Below, one piece after another: positions 8,824 through 18,565 of a stretch of 64,000 bases of DNA. This DNA is from a bacterium endosymbiont of Escarpia laminata. GTDB lineage: Bacteria > Pseudomonadota > Gammaproteobacteria > Chromatiales > Chromatiaceae. Every line of letters starts with the position of its first letter. The first letter of the stretch is position 1. The stretch covers positions 248,001 to 312,000 of the forward strand of contig QGON01000070.1 in assembly GCA_003660235.1 (NCBI GenBank), written 5' to 3'. Both the position numbers and the translations under genes were made by a program. The notes under the pieces are model-generated. The model was given only the letters and a program-made list of their open reading frames with translations, did no database searches and was not told the DNA's origin.

Positions 8824-10221
8824 TCACCAATCAGGTTTCAGCTTGCAGGGGGTCTGGATACGTGCGTTGATCACCCGCTCCAGTTTACTGCGATATTGCT
8901 CGATATCCTCATCGCTGCGCATCTCGGTGGCGCAGACCAGAACAGCATTGCCGAGTTCGGGATAGTCGGCGCTCAAATCGAAACCGCCCAATACGTTGTG
9001 GGCCGCCAGGGAACGCAGCGCATCCTTCGTCTCCAGCGGCAGGCGCAGCACGCGTTCATGGAAGACCGCTCCCTTGAAAACCGGACCGACGCCAGGCAGC
9101 GCACTCAAGACCTTGACCAGCTTCGAAGTGTTGGCGTGGCAGGCAGCCGCAACCCGCTCCAGGCCTTCCGCACCCAACAGCGACATATGGATGGTCGCCG
9201 CCGTGACCATCAGACCCTGATTGGTGCAGATATTGGAAGTCGCCTTGGAGCGGCGGATATGCTGCTCGCGGGCTTGCAGGGTCAGGGTGTAACCGGTCTT
9301 GCCGTCGAGGTCGAGGGTGCGGCCAATGATGCGCCCCGGCATCTGGCGCACCAGCTTCTGAGCACAGGTAAGAAAACCGAAATAGGGTCCGCCCGACGCC
9401 AGGGGCGCTCCCAGGGGCTGTCCCTCGCCACAACAGATATCCGCCCCCTGTTCACCCCACTCGCCCGGCGCTTGCAACACCGCCAACGCCACCGGATTGG
9501 CCACTGCGATAGCCAGCATCCTGTTGGCGTGCGCCCAGTCGGTCAGTTCATCCACCGACTCCAACACCCCGAAGAAGTTGCACTGGGGTATGACCAAAGC
9601 CGCAAAATCCTCACCGGCATACTGCTCAAGTACCAATGAATCCGTCTGTCCGCTCTCCATATCGAAGGGCAGTTCCACCAACTCTATGCCCTGATTACGC
9701 ACGATGGAGTGGACCACGCGCCGATAGGCGGGATGTAGTGAGCGGGGAATCAGGATGCGCTTGGATTTCGACTTGCGGTTCGCCCGCACCGCCATCAACA
9801 CCGCTTCGGCCAGGGCGGAGGCCCCGTCGTAGAGAGAGGTATTGGAGACATCCATGACGGTGAGCGCCGTCATCATCGACTGGAACTCATACAGCAGTTG
9901 CAGGGTACCCTGACTCGCCTCCGCCTGATAGGGGGTGTAGGCGGTGTAGAACTCACCCCGAGAGGCAAGCTGCCAGACCGCGGCCGGGATATGGTGGTCG
10001 TAGGCACCAGCGCCGATAAAACAGAGCGGCTGCCCATCCTGGCGGGCGCGGGCGTTCATCAGCCGCCCGACCTCCATCTCCGACATCCCCTGCGGGATCT
10101 TCTCCAGCTCGCCACAACGCAAGGCTGGCGGAATCTCGTCGAAAAGGGCTTCGATATCCGGCGCACCGATGGTCGCCAGCATGGCCTGAATATCAGTTTC
10201 AGTATGGGGAATGAACGGCAT
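8824..10221 (-). CDS. gcvPA: Glycine dehydrogenase (decarboxylating) subunit 1
   Basis: N-terminal half of the split P protein (465 residues). It is aminotransferase-fold but lacks the PLP lysine; the active enzyme is a GcvPA-GcvPB heterotetramer. Typical features are [19 protein letters not shown] at the start, [39 protein letters not shown], and [14 protein letters not shown]. It lies 16 bases after gcvH. Confidence 0.96.
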   Translation of the reverse strand: MPFIPHTETDIQAMLATIGAPDIEALFDEIPPALRCGELEKIPQGMSEMEVGRLMNARARQDGQPLCFIGAGAYDHHIPAAVWQLASRGEFYTAYTPYQAEASQGTLQLLYEFQSMMTALTVMDVSNTSLYDGASALAEAVLMAVRANRKSKSKRILIPRSLHPAYRRVVHSIVRNQGIELVELPFDMESGQTDSLVLEQYAGEDFAALVIPQCNFFGVLESVDELTDWAHANRMLAIAVANPVALAVLQAPGEWGEQGADICCGEGQPLGAPLASGGPYFGFLTCAQKLVRQMPGRIIGRTLDLDGKTGYTLTLQAREQHIRRSKATSNICTNQGLMVTAATIHMSLLGAEGLERVAAACHANTSKLVKVLSALPGVGPVFKGAVFHERVLRLPLETKDALRSLAAHNVLGGFDLSADYPELGNAVLVCATEMRSDEDIEQYRSKLERVINARIQTPCKLKPDW

Positions 10222-10237
10222 GGATCAGGACCTGTCT

Positions 10238-10630
10238 TTAAGCGTCTTCGGCAACCAGGGCATCATAACCCGCCGCATCGAACAGACCTTCCAGGTCCGC
10301 CGCGTCAGAAAGCTTTACCTTGAAGATCCAGCCTTCACCGAAGGCGTCGTCATTGATCTTCTCAGGGGCATCATCCAGCGCCTCGTTCACTGCGATAATC
10401 TCACCACTGACCGGACTATAGATATCGGAGGCAGCCTTCACCGACTCCACCACCGCGCACTCAGAGCCAGCCTCGACGTTGTCGCCCACCTCGGGCATAT
10501 CCACGAAGACCAGATCTCCCAGCAGCTCCTGGGCGTGGTCGGTGATACCGATGGTGACGGTGCCGTCACCCTCATTCTTCACCCACTCGTGGGACTTCGC
10601 ATAGCGCAGTTCGCTTGGTGTATCACTCAT
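10238..10630 (-). CDS. gcvH: Glycine cleavage system H protein
   Basis: Lipoyl carrier of 130 residues that shuttles the aminomethyl group from the P protein to the T protein and then to dihydrolipoamide dehydrogenase. The lipoylated lysine is K65 in [18 protein letters not shown] near residue 14 and [13 protein letters not shown] are family landmarks. It lies 45 bases downstream of gcvT in the riboswitch-controlled operon. No L protein gene is present here, so dihydrolipoamide dehydrogenase must come from elsewhere. Confidence 0.97.
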   Translation of the reverse strand: MSDTPSELRYAKSHEWVKNEGDGTVTIGITDHAQELLGDLVFVDMPEVGDNVEAGSECAVVESVKAASDIYSPVSGEIIAVNEALDDAPEKINDDAFGEGWIFKVKLSDAADLEGLFDAAGYDALVAEDA

Positions 10631-10675
10631 CTCTAGTTCCCCTTCAATATTGAAATGTCGTACCGGATTGGAATT

Positions 10676-11767
10676 CTATAACGAAATGCAGGTTTTGCCA
10701 TTCCGCACGAATGGCGCTTTCACCACTTGCGCAACCACCCGCTTGCCACGGATCTCCACATCACAGGTTTCGCCGATCCCGGCGCTAACCCTGGCAAAGG
10801 CGATGGATCGTCCGAGGGTCGGCGCAAAGCCGCCGGAGGTAATCTCGCCGATCTCTGTTTCACCGGCAAAAACCTTCAGATGGTTGCGTAGCACCCCGCG
10901 TCCGGTCAGCAGCAGTCCGACGAAACGGCGCTTGCCAGTAGCCTTGCGTTGCGCCTCCAGAACGCTGCGCCCAACAAAGTCACGCTCGACGGGCTCCCAA
11001 GCCACGGTCCAGCCCAACCCGGACTCCAGCGGCGAGACGCTCTCGTCCATGTCAGAGCCGTAGAGATTCATCCCCGCCTCCAGGCGCAGGGTATCCCGCG
11101 CACCCAGACCGCAGGGGACGACACCCGCAGCCGCCAGGGCCTGCCAGAAGCCGGGGGCTTCACTCTCCGGCAGCATGATCTCAAAGCCGTCCTCGCCGGT
11201 ATAACCGGTACGGGCAACGAACCAGCCATCGCCAGGGAGCGCATTGAAGGGTTTGAGTGCCGCGACATTTTCGCGCATCTCCGCAGGCAGCAGGGGCAGC
11301 GCCTTCTCCCGCGCATTCGGCCCCTGCACAGCAATCATCGCCAGATCGCGACGGGGGGTTATACGCAGGTCGAAACCCTCAGCCTGCTTTTTCAACCAGG
11401 CCAGATCCTTCTCCGTGGTGCCGGCATTGACCACCACCCGATACCAGTCGTCCCGCAGAAAGTAGACGATCAGGTCATCAACCACCCCGCCTTGCTCATT
11501 CAACATGCAGGAGTAGAGCGCCTTGCCTGAATCCTTGAGCCGCTCGACATCGTTGGCAAGCAGACGTCGCAGATAGGGACGTGCGTCCGGCCCCTCCAGA
11601 TCGACCACGGTCATGTGGGAGACATCGAACATGCCCGCATTCCGGCGCACCTGATGGTGCTCCTCTTTCTGCGAACCATAGTGCAGCGGCATCTCCCAGC
11701 CGCCAAAAGGAACCAGGCGGGCGCCCATCGACTTGTGGGCCGCATAGAGGCAGGTCTGTTTGTCCAT
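10676..11767 (-). CDS. gcvT: Aminomethyltransferase (glycine cleavage T protein)
   Basis: Transfers the methylene of aminomethyl-lipoyl-GcvH to tetrahydrofolate and releases ammonia. The 363-residue protein (E. coli 364) starts [20 protein letters not shown], followed by [12 protein letters not shown], the MFDVSHM motif and the aspartate-bearing [17 protein letters not shown] and [17 protein letters not shown] are in the middle. An open frame continues 98 codons upstream, but it runs through the riboswitch and terminator, so the ATG at 11765-11767 is the true start; GGAG precedes it at 11776-11773. First gene of the gcv operon. Confidence 0.97.
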   Translation of the reverse strand: MDKQTCLYAAHKSMGARLVPFGGWEMPLHYGSQKEEHHQVRRNAGMFDVSHMTVVDLEGPDARPYLRRLLANDVERLKDSGKALYSCMLNEQGGVVDDLIVYFLRDDWYRVVVNAGTTEKDLAWLKKQAEGFDLRITPRRDLAMIAVQGPNAREKALPLLPAEMRENVAALKPFNALPGDGWFVARTGYTGEDGFEIMLPESEAPGFWQALAAAGVVPCGLGARDTLRLEAGMNLYGSDMDESVSPLESGLGWTVAWEPVERDFVGRSVLEAQRKATGKRRFVGLLLTGRGVLRNHLKVFAGETEIGEITSGGFAPTLGRSIAFARVSAGIGETCDVEIRGKRVVAQVVKAPFVRNGKTCISL

Positions 11768-11790
11768 CGTGATCTCCAGATCATAAACGC

Positions 11791-11826
11791 AAAAGGGCGG
11801 CGCAGGACTACTGTTCTGCGCCGCCC
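11791..11826 (-). terminator. Intrinsic terminator of the glycine riboswitch
   Basis: On the minus strand an 11-bp perfect stem (GGGCGGCGCAG with CTGCGCCGCCC, loop of 10) is followed by four T residues, directly after the second glycine aptamer and 23 bases before gcvT. This is the expected expression platform. Glycine riboswitches of this layout usually act as ON switches: bound glycine prevents termination. The mechanism here is inferred. Confidence 0.85.
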
Positions 11827-11998
11827 CTCTGTCCAAAACCTGAGAGTTTGCAGCCACTGGCCGCTGCCCCGTCGGTGGGTCTAATGACCACTCTCCAGAG
11901 TCGACCCTAGTCCCCGCGGTCCTTTTGCCTGAGCGATTCCGGGCGGATTGCGCCTTCGGCGTCGGTGAAACCGATCTCTCCCGCGGGGGTTGGTCGAG
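11827..11998 (-). promoter_or_regulatory. Tandem glycine riboswitch
   Basis: Two consecutive glycine aptamers precede gcvT. On the minus strand the first shows GGGAGAG (11982-11976), ACGCCGAAGGCGCAA and CTCAGGCAAAAGGAC. The second shows CTCTGGAGAG (11898-11889), ACCGACGGGGCAGC and CTCTCAGGTTTTGGACAGAG, ending near 11829. Both carry the conserved ACCGACG and CTCAGG cores of the gcvT motif. Cooperative glycine sensing by the pair would tie gcvT-gcvH-gcvPA-gcvPB expression to excess glycine, through the terminator that follows. Confidence 0.93.
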
Positions 11999-12004
11999 GA
12001 GCGA

Positions 12005-12034
12005 ACTATACCGCCCTGCCCAGGGAATTGCCAA
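12005..12034 (-). promoter_or_regulatory. Sigma-70 promoter of the riboswitch-gcv operon
   Basis: Minus-strand TTGGCA (12034-12029), an 18-base spacer and TATAGT (12010-12005) lie immediately upstream of the first aptamer, placing the start near 11998. The 516 bases between gcvT and the chemoreceptor thus hold, on the minus strand, promoter, riboswitch and terminator, and on the plus strand the chemoreceptor promoter. No gene is seen there. Confidence 0.7.
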
Positions 12035-12172
12035 CCCCAGCTCCACTGCACTTGAACCCACCTACCTTTGTTGGGTCATCGCCTCACCCTATTCAGCTAC
12101 CGACGCAAAAAGCTGATAAATATCATGAAATTACGCCATCCAGCAGTTTTTTTCCTAATTTACGAAAATTTC

Positions 12173-12199
12173 TCAAGAAATATGACACGCCACCGATAG
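12173..12199 (+). promoter_or_regulatory. Sigma-28 (FliA)-like promoter of the chemoreceptor gene
   Basis: TCAAGAAA, an 11-base spacer and ACCGATAG match the FliA consensus (TAAAGTTT-N11-GCCGATAA) at TCAAG-type and CCGATA positions. It is about 85 bases upstream of the chemoreceptor ATG. Flagellar sigma control of a chemoreceptor gene is the expected logic. GAGGAAA before the ATG is the ribosome-binding site. Confidence 0.6.
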
Positions 12200-12283
12200 C
12201 TCTCTTTAAGTAGCCGGTGAGACTGGCAGGCATATCAATAGTCATAGCGGATAAAGCGCGTCTTTATTCGAGGAAACCGCAAA

Positions 12284-14758
12284 ATGAAATTCATAGCCAA
12301 TCTGAAACTCTCCCACAAACTGGCACTCATGGTGCTGGTGCCGCTGATTGTAATGATCGGGTTTGCGGCCACCCAATCGATCTCTGCCTTCTCATTGCGC
12401 CAGACCACTATCCAATTGCAAACCATAAGCGAACTGAGTGTCAATATCAGCAACCTGGTGCATGAATTGCAGAAAGAGCGCGGCATGACCGCGGGCTTCA
12501 TCGGTAGCGGAGGGAAAAAATTTGGCAACACCATTAAAGGTCAACGCCAGGCGACGAACCAAAAACACGAAGTCCTGAAACAGTTCCTGGAAACATTCGA
12601 TGGCTCCGCACTGGGATCAAAATTCCAGGACAGCCTTGGAAAAACACTGGAGCGCCTGAATCAGCTTGAGAACAAACGCAAGGCAGTCGATACCTTTACA
12701 CTGAAACTCGGCGATGCCCTGGGCTACTACACCGGCAACAACGCAGCACTGCTCGGACTGATCTCAGAATTATCCACCCTCAGCCCCGAGAAAGAACTGG
12801 CGATCATGACTGCGGCCTACGCAAACTACCTGCAGGGCAAGGAGCGGGCCGGCATCGAGCGGGCCGTCATGTCCAATGTATTTGCCAAGGATCAGTTTAT
12901 CGGCGGCCTGTTCAACAAGTTCATGTCTTTGATCACCGTACAGAACACCTACCGGGATGTTTTTTTCTCCCTGGCAAAAGAGGAGAACAAGGCGTTCTAC
13001 AAGAACTCCCTGCAGGGTGAATTCATCGATGAGACCGAACGGATGCGCAAAGTTGCCATCAATAAGGCCACATCCGGCGGCTTTGGTATCGATGCGGTCT
13101 ACTGGTTCAAGATGCAGACAGGCAAGATCAACCTGCTGAAAAAGGTAGAAGACCAGCTCGCGGTCGGGTTGCGTATCAAGGCCGATGAACTCAAGGCCGG
13201 TGCAACCATGGAACTGGCGGCCTCTCTACTGATCGCACTGCTGGGGCTTGCGGTCTCTGCCGGCCTGGGCTTCTATGTCGGACGCGGTGTCCGGCAGCAG
13301 TTGGGAGGCGAACCCGGCCATATCGAAGAGATTGCCAACCGCATCGCCAACGGCAGCCTCGACATGAAACTGCAGTCTTCAGGGGCAACCGGCATCTACG
13401 CCGCCATGATCACCATGCAACAGCGGTTGTCGGAAGTCATCGAAAGAGACATCCAGTCTATCGTCGACTCCGCACGCGCAGGAGATCTGAGCGGCAGGGT
13501 CCCACTGGAGGGCAAGCAGGGTTTTTATGAAAAACTCAGTTCCGGTGTCAATGACCTGGTGGAAGTCAGTGAGAGTGTCATCGACGACACCCAGCGGGTA
13601 TTTGGCGCGCTCTCCCGGGGAGATCTGAATGAACGTATCGAACGGGAATACAAAGGCTCCTTCGACCAGCTGAAACAGGATGCCAATGCAACCATCCTCA
13701 AGATCCAGGAGGTGATAGAGGGGGACATACAGTCACTCGTGGATGCGGCCCGCTCCGGAGACCTGACTCAGCGTATCGACCTGGACAACAAGCAGGGTTT
13801 CTTTGCGACATTGAGTGGCGGCATCAACGAACTGATCGATTCCGTGGAAAATGTTTTCAGCGATATCGCCCAATCCATGCACGACATGGCCAAAGGCGAT
13901 CTAACCAAACCGATAACAAGAAACTATCAGGGTACCTTCGATGACCTGAAGCAGGACATCAACCAAACCATGATCAACCTGGAGCAGATTGTTACCCAGT
14001 TACGTGAATCGGGCGATGTAATCACCACCGCCTCGAGCGAGATCTCCTCCGGCAACAACAACCTCTCATCCCGTACCGAACAGCAAGCCAGTTCACTGGA
14101 AGAGACCGCCTCCAGCATGGAAGAGTTGACCAGCACGGTGAGGAACAACGCCGACAATGCGCAGCAGGCCAATCAACTGGCCGCCAACGCACGCCGCACC
14201 GCCGAAGCGGGTGGTGAAGTAGTGCGACAGGCGATAGAGGCCATGGAGGCCATCAACCAATCCAGCAGCAAGATCGCTGAGATCATAGGCGTCATCGATG
14301 AGATCGCCTTTCAGACCAACCTACTGGCCCTCAACGCCTCTGTCGAGGCCGCCAGAGCCGGTGAACAGGGGCGGGGTTTCGCGGTTGTTGCCACTGAGGT
14401 TCGCAACCTGGCCGGCCGCAGCGCAACGGCAGCCAAAGAGATCAAAGAGCTGATCCGGGACAGCGGAGAGAAGGTAAAAGTGGGCGCAGAGTTGGTCGAC
14501 CAGTCGGGTGAAAACCTGGAAGAGATCGTCAATGGCGTGAAAAAGGTCGGCGACATCGTCTCCGAGATCGCCGCCGCCAGTCAGGAACAGTCTGCCGGTA
14601 TCGATCAGGTCAACATGGCGGTCACCAGCATGGACGAGGTGACCCAGCAGAATGCCGCACTTGCGGAAGAGACGTCAGCCGCAGCCGCCTCGATGAGCGA
14701 GAAGGCGCAGGAGATGGATCAGCTGATGGGGTTTTTCACTGTCTCCGGCAGAAGATAA
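12284..14758 (+). CDS. Methyl-accepting chemotaxis protein with NIT sensor domain
   Basis: Transmembrane chemoreceptor of 824 residues. TM1 is at about 13-32. The periplasmic part is a NIT (nitrate/nitrite-sensing type) domain, recognised by [19 protein letters not shown] and the later [19 protein letters not shown]2 is at about 306-330 ([20 protein letters not shown]). HAMP-like units then repeat: [57 protein letters not shown] and [19 protein letters not shown]. The signalling hairpin tip reads [20 protein letters not shown], the strictly conserved CheA/CheW contact. The ligand is inferred from domain type only. No che or flagellar genes are in the window. Confidence 0.93.
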   Translation: MKFIANLKLSHKLALMVLVPLIVMIGFAATQSISAFSLRQTTIQLQTISELSVNISNLVHELQKERGMTAGFIGSGGKKFGNTIKGQRQATNQKHEVLKQFLETFDGSALGSKFQDSLGKTLERLNQLENKRKAVDTFTLKLGDALGYYTGNNAALLGLISELSTLSPEKELAIMTAAYANYLQGKERAGIERAVMSNVFAKDQFIGGLFNKFMSLITVQNTYRDVFFSLAKEENKAFYKNSLQGEFIDETERMRKVAINKATSGGFGIDAVYWFKMQTGKINLLKKVEDQLAVGLRIKADELKAGATMELAASLLIALLGLAVSAGLGFYVGRGVRQQLGGEPGHIEEIANRIANGSLDMKLQSSGATGIYAAMITMQQRLSEVIERDIQSIVDSARAGDLSGRVPLEGKQGFYEKLSSGVNDLVEVSESVIDDTQRVFGALSRGDLNERIEREYKGSFDQLKQDANATILKIQEVIEGDIQSLVDAARSGDLTQRIDLDNKQGFFATLSGGINELIDSVENVFSDIAQSMHDMAKGDLTKPITRNYQGTFDDLKQDINQTMINLEQIVTQLRESGDVITTASSEISSGNNNLSSRTEQQASSLEETASSMEELTSTVRNNADNAQQANQLAANARRTAEAGGEVVRQAIEAMEAINQSSSKIAEIIGVIDEIAFQTNLLALNASVEAARAGEQGRGFAVVATEVRNLAGRSATAAKEIKELIRDSGEKVKVGAELVDQSGENLEEIVNGVKKVGDIVSEIAAASQEQSAGIDQVNMAVTSMDEVTQQNAALAEETSAAAASMSEKAQEMDQLMGFFTVSGRR

Positions 14759-14773
14759 TAATTGGAATCGCCA

Positions 14774-14810
14774 CTGGTGCGCCTTCAATGGAATATTGAT
14801 GGCGCACCAG
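14774..14810. repeat. Inverted repeat after the chemoreceptor gene
   Basis: CTGGTGCGCC (14774-14783) and GGCGCACCAG (14801-14810) form a perfect 10-bp stem, extended inward by TCAAT/ATTGA. It lies 16 bases past the chemoreceptor stop. No T-run follows in either direction, so it may act as a factor-assisted terminator or a 3' stabiliser. The remaining 180 bases to the lipoprotein gene hold nothing else clear. Confidence 0.5.
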
Positions 14811-14990
14811 ACATCCCCACTCCGCCAGCAGCTCACTGTCGCGTAACAAACAGGCCGGAGGAGGTGAATCGTCTCATAGGATCTGCATTCTTAAATCCGC
14901 CGTACTGTGCTTCCCTCACAGTTTTTCACAGCAGTTTTTCCGTAGACTGTGGCTAATTTAATGGATACCAAGCTGTATTTGGAGATCATC

Positions 14991-15959
14991 ATGCACCAAC
15001 GTATCGCGCTTTCCGGTTTCTCTTTTTCCCTTATGCTCGTACTGCTTGCAGGATGTGGCGGCGGTGACACTGGCACCACAACCGCCAGCCGACTGGACCT
15101 TGGCATTACGGACGCGCCAGTGGATGGCGCCGACGCTGTGTGGGTCGAATTCAGCGCAATCGTCCTGCAACCGGTGGATGGGAACCGGATCACCATCCCG
15201 CTGGAAGACGCAAACGGCAACCCGGTCACCAAGCGAATCAACCTGCTGGACTTGCAGGGCGGCACCCGTGACATGTTACTGGAGAACCAAGAACTTCCCA
15301 GCGGTACCTATAGCTGGATGCGTCTGATGGCCAACGCGCAAAAGGACGGTGTGCTGGACTCCTATATCACCATCGCAGGCCAGGACTTTGAACTGAATGC
15401 CCCGGGTAGCCAGAACACCGGCATCAAGATCAATACGCCATTCGAAATCACCGCAGGCGACGGGAACGATCTCACCATCGATTTCGATCTGCGCAAGTCT
15501 GTCCACCAACCCAAAGGTCAACACCACTTGGGAACCCCTGTCTATTGGCTTCGCCCCACCCTGCGCCTGATGAAAACAGCCACCACCGGCACCATTTCAG
15601 GCACTGTTGATCCCGTCGTCTTTGCGGGTGAGGCCTGTGACGGCAACACTGTGGGTTATTACGCTGTATATGTCTTTAGCGGCGCCGGTGTTACCCCCAT
15701 CGATGTCGATGTCAATGATCTGGCAATAAACAACCCGGTCACCACCGCTGCCATCTCCAACGACGGCAACTTCACCTACACTGCCGCCTACCTGAATGAA
15801 GGGACCTACACAGTGGCTGCAACCTGTGCCGCTGACCAGGACGATCCCGAACTGGATAATCAACCGGGCAATCCACAGGCTAATCCCGTTGTCACCTTCG
15901 TCGGCACTGCCGATGTCAACGTTACCGCGGGCGCTGAGACGCTGCACCCCATACTCTGA
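14991..15959 (+). CDS. DUF4382-type lipoprotein
   Basis: Predicted lipoprotein of 322 residues with unknown role. The signal peptide ends in the lipobox LLAGC with lipidated Cys22, followed by a Gly/Thr-rich linker. The domain starting LDLGITDAPVDGADAVWVEF is typical of DUF4382, a secreted all-beta domain. A second part from about residue 200 (GTISGTVDPVVFAGEACDGN, then DGNFTYTAAYLNEGTYTVAA) looks like a carboxypeptidase-regulatory or transthyretin-like fold. I start at 14991 because GGAG lies six bases before that ATG; 14 extra upstream codons precede it in frame. No operon partner. Confidence 0.85.
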   Translation: MHQRIALSGFSFSLMLVLLAGCGGGDTGTTTASRLDLGITDAPVDGADAVWVEFSAIVLQPVDGNRITIPLEDANGNPVTKRINLLDLQGGTRDMLLENQELPSGTYSWMRLMANAQKDGVLDSYITIAGQDFELNAPGSQNTGIKINTPFEITAGDGNDLTIDFDLRKSVHQPKGQHHLGTPVYWLRPTLRLMKTATTGTISGTVDPVVFAGEACDGNTVGYYAVYVFSGAGVTPIDVDVNDLAINNPVTTAAISNDGNFTYTAAYLNEGTYTVAATCAADQDDPELDNQPGNPQANPVVTFVGTADVNVTAGAETLHPIL

Positions 15960-15980
15960 TCCAAACGGGTCGACTCTGCT

Positions 15981-16116
15981 GTAGGTCGGGTTAGTCACGC
16001 GCCGGTACTAAAGCTTGGGATTGGCACCGTGTTTTGTGCACGACGTAACCCGACAAACTGCGTTGCAGGTCGGTAGGCTGGGTTTTGTCGGATTACGCTG
16101 CGCTAATCTGACCTAC
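15981..16116. repeat. REP-like palindromic region
   Basis: Starts GTAGGTCGGGTTAG (15981) and ends GCTAATCTGACCTAC (to 16116). Internal GTAACCCGAC and GTAGGCTGGGTT segments form nested hairpins with the same GTAGG/CCTAC ends as the other REP-like elements here. The right end reaches into ubiI: the ubiI stop TAG (16113-16115) lies inside the GTAGG end. Confidence 0.7.
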
Positions 16117-17348
16117 GGCTTAGATCTGTCCCAATCGCGCCGCGCCAGCTTTGGCAACTCCCCCACCATCCCCATCGCCCGCCGTACCACGATCTGTTTG
16201 AGTGGACCTGAATGGTCCACCAGGCTCAACCCCAGATTGCGGGCCAGCTTGAGGGGCAGCACCTCGTTGCTGAAGAAACGTTTGAAAAAATCCATGGCGC
16301 CGAGCATGCCCATGTTGGCCCCTTTGCGCGCCCGCTCATAACGGCGCAGGGTGGCCAGCGAACCAATCTGGCGTCCCGCCTGCCGGGCCTCGATCAACAC
16401 CTCCACCAGTTGCGCCGCATCGAGAAAACCAAGATTCACCCCCTGCCCCGCCAAGGGGTGGATGGCATGGGCGGCATCTCCCACCAGAGCCAACCCTTCA
16501 CGGATATAGGTCTCCGCATGTCCCAGGCGCAGGGGAAATGCCGCTCTCGGCCCCACCTCAAGCACCTCCCCCAGATTCTGCTCACTGGCCAGCGTCAGTT
16601 CCCGGCAGAAGCCGGCATCGTCCAACGCCATCAACTCCCTGGCCAGCAAGGGGGAGGTCGACCAGACGATGGAGCAGCGCCCGTCGTCGATGGGCAGGAA
16701 CGCCAGGGGGCCGGCAGGCATGAAACGCTGCCAGGCGGTATTCTGATGATGTAACGCGGGGCGCACGGTGGCGACGATGGCGTGCTGATCGTAGTCCCAG
16801 CCCCAGGTGCCGATCGCCGCCATCCTGCGGATCAGGGATTCCCGCCCATCCGCGCCCACGACCAATTTTGCCTGCAGAGAGGTGCCGTCCTTCAAAGTCA
16901 CTGAAGGCGCCGGTCCCATCTTGAGGCCGGCCACTTCAGCCGGGCAGTTCCGGGTCACATTCTCATAGGTTGCCAGCCGCTCCCAGAGCGCCAGCTGAGT
17001 GACCCTGTTCTCCACGATATGGCCGAGATTGGACTCGCCGACGTCGTGACAACTGAAGTGGATGCTGCCATTGCCCCCCGCATCCCAAACATGCATATCG
17101 CTATAGGGAGAAACGCGCATCTCGCACATGCGATCCCACACCCCCAGGTTTTCCAGCACCTGCTGGGAGGCCCGCGTCAGAGCGGAGACCCGCAGATCAA
17201 CCTCATCATCCGGCCAGTCGGTTTGCGGCGCATGCAACTCCAGCACACAGACATCGAAACCGGCATCTGCCATGGCGCAACCGAGGGCACTGCCCACCAT
17301 GCCGCCACCCACGACGATCAGATCAAAACTGTCTCGTTGTTCAGACAA
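16113..17348 (-). CDS. ubiI: UbiH/UbiF/UbiI-family FAD monooxygenase (probable 2-octaprenylphenol hydroxylase)
   Basis: Flavoprotein hydroxylase of ubiquinone synthesis, 411 residues. The ADP-binding GGGMVGSALGCAMADAGFDV is at about 14-33. VVGADGRESLIRR is the DG motif. ALVGDAAHAIHPLAGQGVNL is the GD motif with the UbiH-family HPLAGQG signature. By position behind pepP-ubiH it corresponds to E. coli VisC/UbiI, which hydroxylates C5 of the ring, though regioselectivity in this family cannot be read from sequence. It overlaps ubiH by eight bases. Its stop codon lies within a REP element. Confidence 0.88.
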   Translation of the reverse strand: MSEQRDSFDLIVVGGGMVGSALGCAMADAGFDVCVLELHAPQTDWPDDEVDLRVSALTRASQQVLENLGVWDRMCEMRVSPYSDMHVWDAGGNGSIHFSCHDVGESNLGHIVENRVTQLALWERLATYENVTRNCPAEVAGLKMGPAPSVTLKDGTSLQAKLVVGADGRESLIRRMAAIGTWGWDYDQHAIVATVRPALHHQNTAWQRFMPAGPLAFLPIDDGRCSIVWSTSPLLARELMALDDAGFCRELTLASEQNLGEVLEVGPRAAFPLRLGHAETYIREGLALVGDAAHAIHPLAGQGVNLGFLDAAQLVEVLIEARQAGRQIGSLATLRRYERARKGANMGMLGAMDFFKRFFSNEVLPLKLARNLGLSLVDHSGPLKQIVVRRAMGMVGELPKLARRDWDRSKP

Positions 17349-18564
17349 GGGGAATACCTCGCGCCAGTCGCGGCAGCCGTCCGTTCAATCCCATAAACTG
17401 ACGTGCCACCCGGTGTTTCAGCCCCGGCACTGTGTCCAGACCGAGCAGGCTGAGATTGCGCGCCATGCGCAACGGGGTCAGAGGATTGGCAAACAGGCGC
17501 GCCAGGGTATCGGTAATCATGGCTACCGCATTCTGATCCCGCTGCCGCCAATCGGTATAAGACTGCAGCAGATCCATGCTGCCAGGATCACCCTGCTCTG
17601 CGGACGCGTCAGCCAGAAGATCGGCAAGTACAGCAACGTCGCGAATTCCAAGATTGAAACCCTGGCCGGTAACCGGGTGTACCGTGTGCGCGGCATTGCC
17701 GATCAGCGCGATACGGGGACGCACATGCTCATTGGCCTGTCGCAGTTTCAGCGGATAGGCAAAGCGTTTGCCACACTTTGTCAGATGTCCCAGACGATAA
17801 CCAAAGCGAGTCTGCAAACGTTCCAGGAAGGCGGCATCGCCCAGCGCCATCAGCTCAGCGACCTGTTCATCTTTTGCCGTCCACACCAGAGAGCTGCGCC
17901 CCTCGGTCATCGGCAGCATAGCCAGGGGGCCGCTATCGGTAAACCGTTCATAGGCGATCCCCTGGTGAGGCCGTTCGGTAGTGATATTGGCAATGATGGC
18001 AGTCTGGCCGTAGGTCTGCTCTTTGGATGAAATCGCCAGGCGGCCTCTTACCGCCGAATCGCCGCCATCCGCTGCGACCAACAGCGCTGCTGTCACCCGC
18101 CGGACAATACCCGCCTCATCCAGACTCACATCGACTGAATCATCAGAAACGGAAAAGCTCTTCAGGCTTGCAGGACAGCGCAGATCGATATCCGGCTCCT
18201 GTTCCAGATCCTTGAGCAGGGCCTGCCCCAAAGCACGGGCGGTGGCGACATAACCCAGCGCCTCCACGCCCTCATCGCGATTGTTGAGCCGGGCAAAACC
18301 GAAGTGGCCACGATCAGAGATATGGATATCGGAAATCGGCTCCGCCTCAGCGGAGAGCCCCTCCCAGACCCCCATGCCCTGAAGTATCAATCGGGTTCCC
18401 CAGGAGAGGGCGATCACCCGGTCGTCGTAGCTCGGCTGGAGATCGGAGTTGAAGGGCCAGGCCTCCACCACACCGATCTTTAATCCCAGTCCACTAATGG
18501 AACGGGCAAGGCTGGCGCCCACCATGCCGCCGCCGATAATGAGAACGTCGTAATCGTTTGCCAT
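17341..18564 (-). CDS. ubiH: 2-octaprenyl-6-methoxyphenol hydroxylase-type FAD monooxygenase
   Basis: Second aromatic-ring hydroxylase of the pair, 407 residues. It has GGGMVGASLARSISGLGL at the N-terminus for FAD, VAADGGDSAVRGRL in the middle, and ALIGNAAHTVHPVTGQGFNL as the family GD/HP-GQG motif. It follows pepP with one base between, as in E. coli pepP-ubiH-ubiI. The two hydroxylases are clearly paralogous and in tandem. Confidence 0.9.
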   Translation of the reverse strand: MANDYDVLIIGGGMVGASLARSISGLGLKIGVVEAWPFNSDLQPSYDDRVIALSWGTRLILQGMGVWEGLSAEAEPISDIHISDRGHFGFARLNNRDEGVEALGYVATARALGQALLKDLEQEPDIDLRCPASLKSFSVSDDSVDVSLDEAGIVRRVTAALLVAADGGDSAVRGRLAISSKEQTYGQTAIIANITTERPHQGIAYERFTDSGPLAMLPMTEGRSSLVWTAKDEQVAELMALGDAAFLERLQTRFGYRLGHLTKCGKRFAYPLKLRQANEHVRPRIALIGNAAHTVHPVTGQGFNLGIRDVAVLADLLADASAEQGDPGSMDLLQSYTDWRQRDQNAVAMITDTLARLFANPLTPLRMARNLSLLGLDTVPGLKHRVARQFMGLNGRLPRLARGIPLV

Positions 18565-18565
18565 C

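Noticed and set aside
11768-12061. 98-codon N-terminal extension of gcvT
   Set aside because: It would translate through the terminator and both glycine aptamers. The family N-terminus and ribosome-binding site are at 11767.
14774-14810. Rho-independent terminator after the chemoreceptor
   Set aside because: The stem is perfect, but no T-run follows it on either strand, so it is listed as an inverted repeat only.
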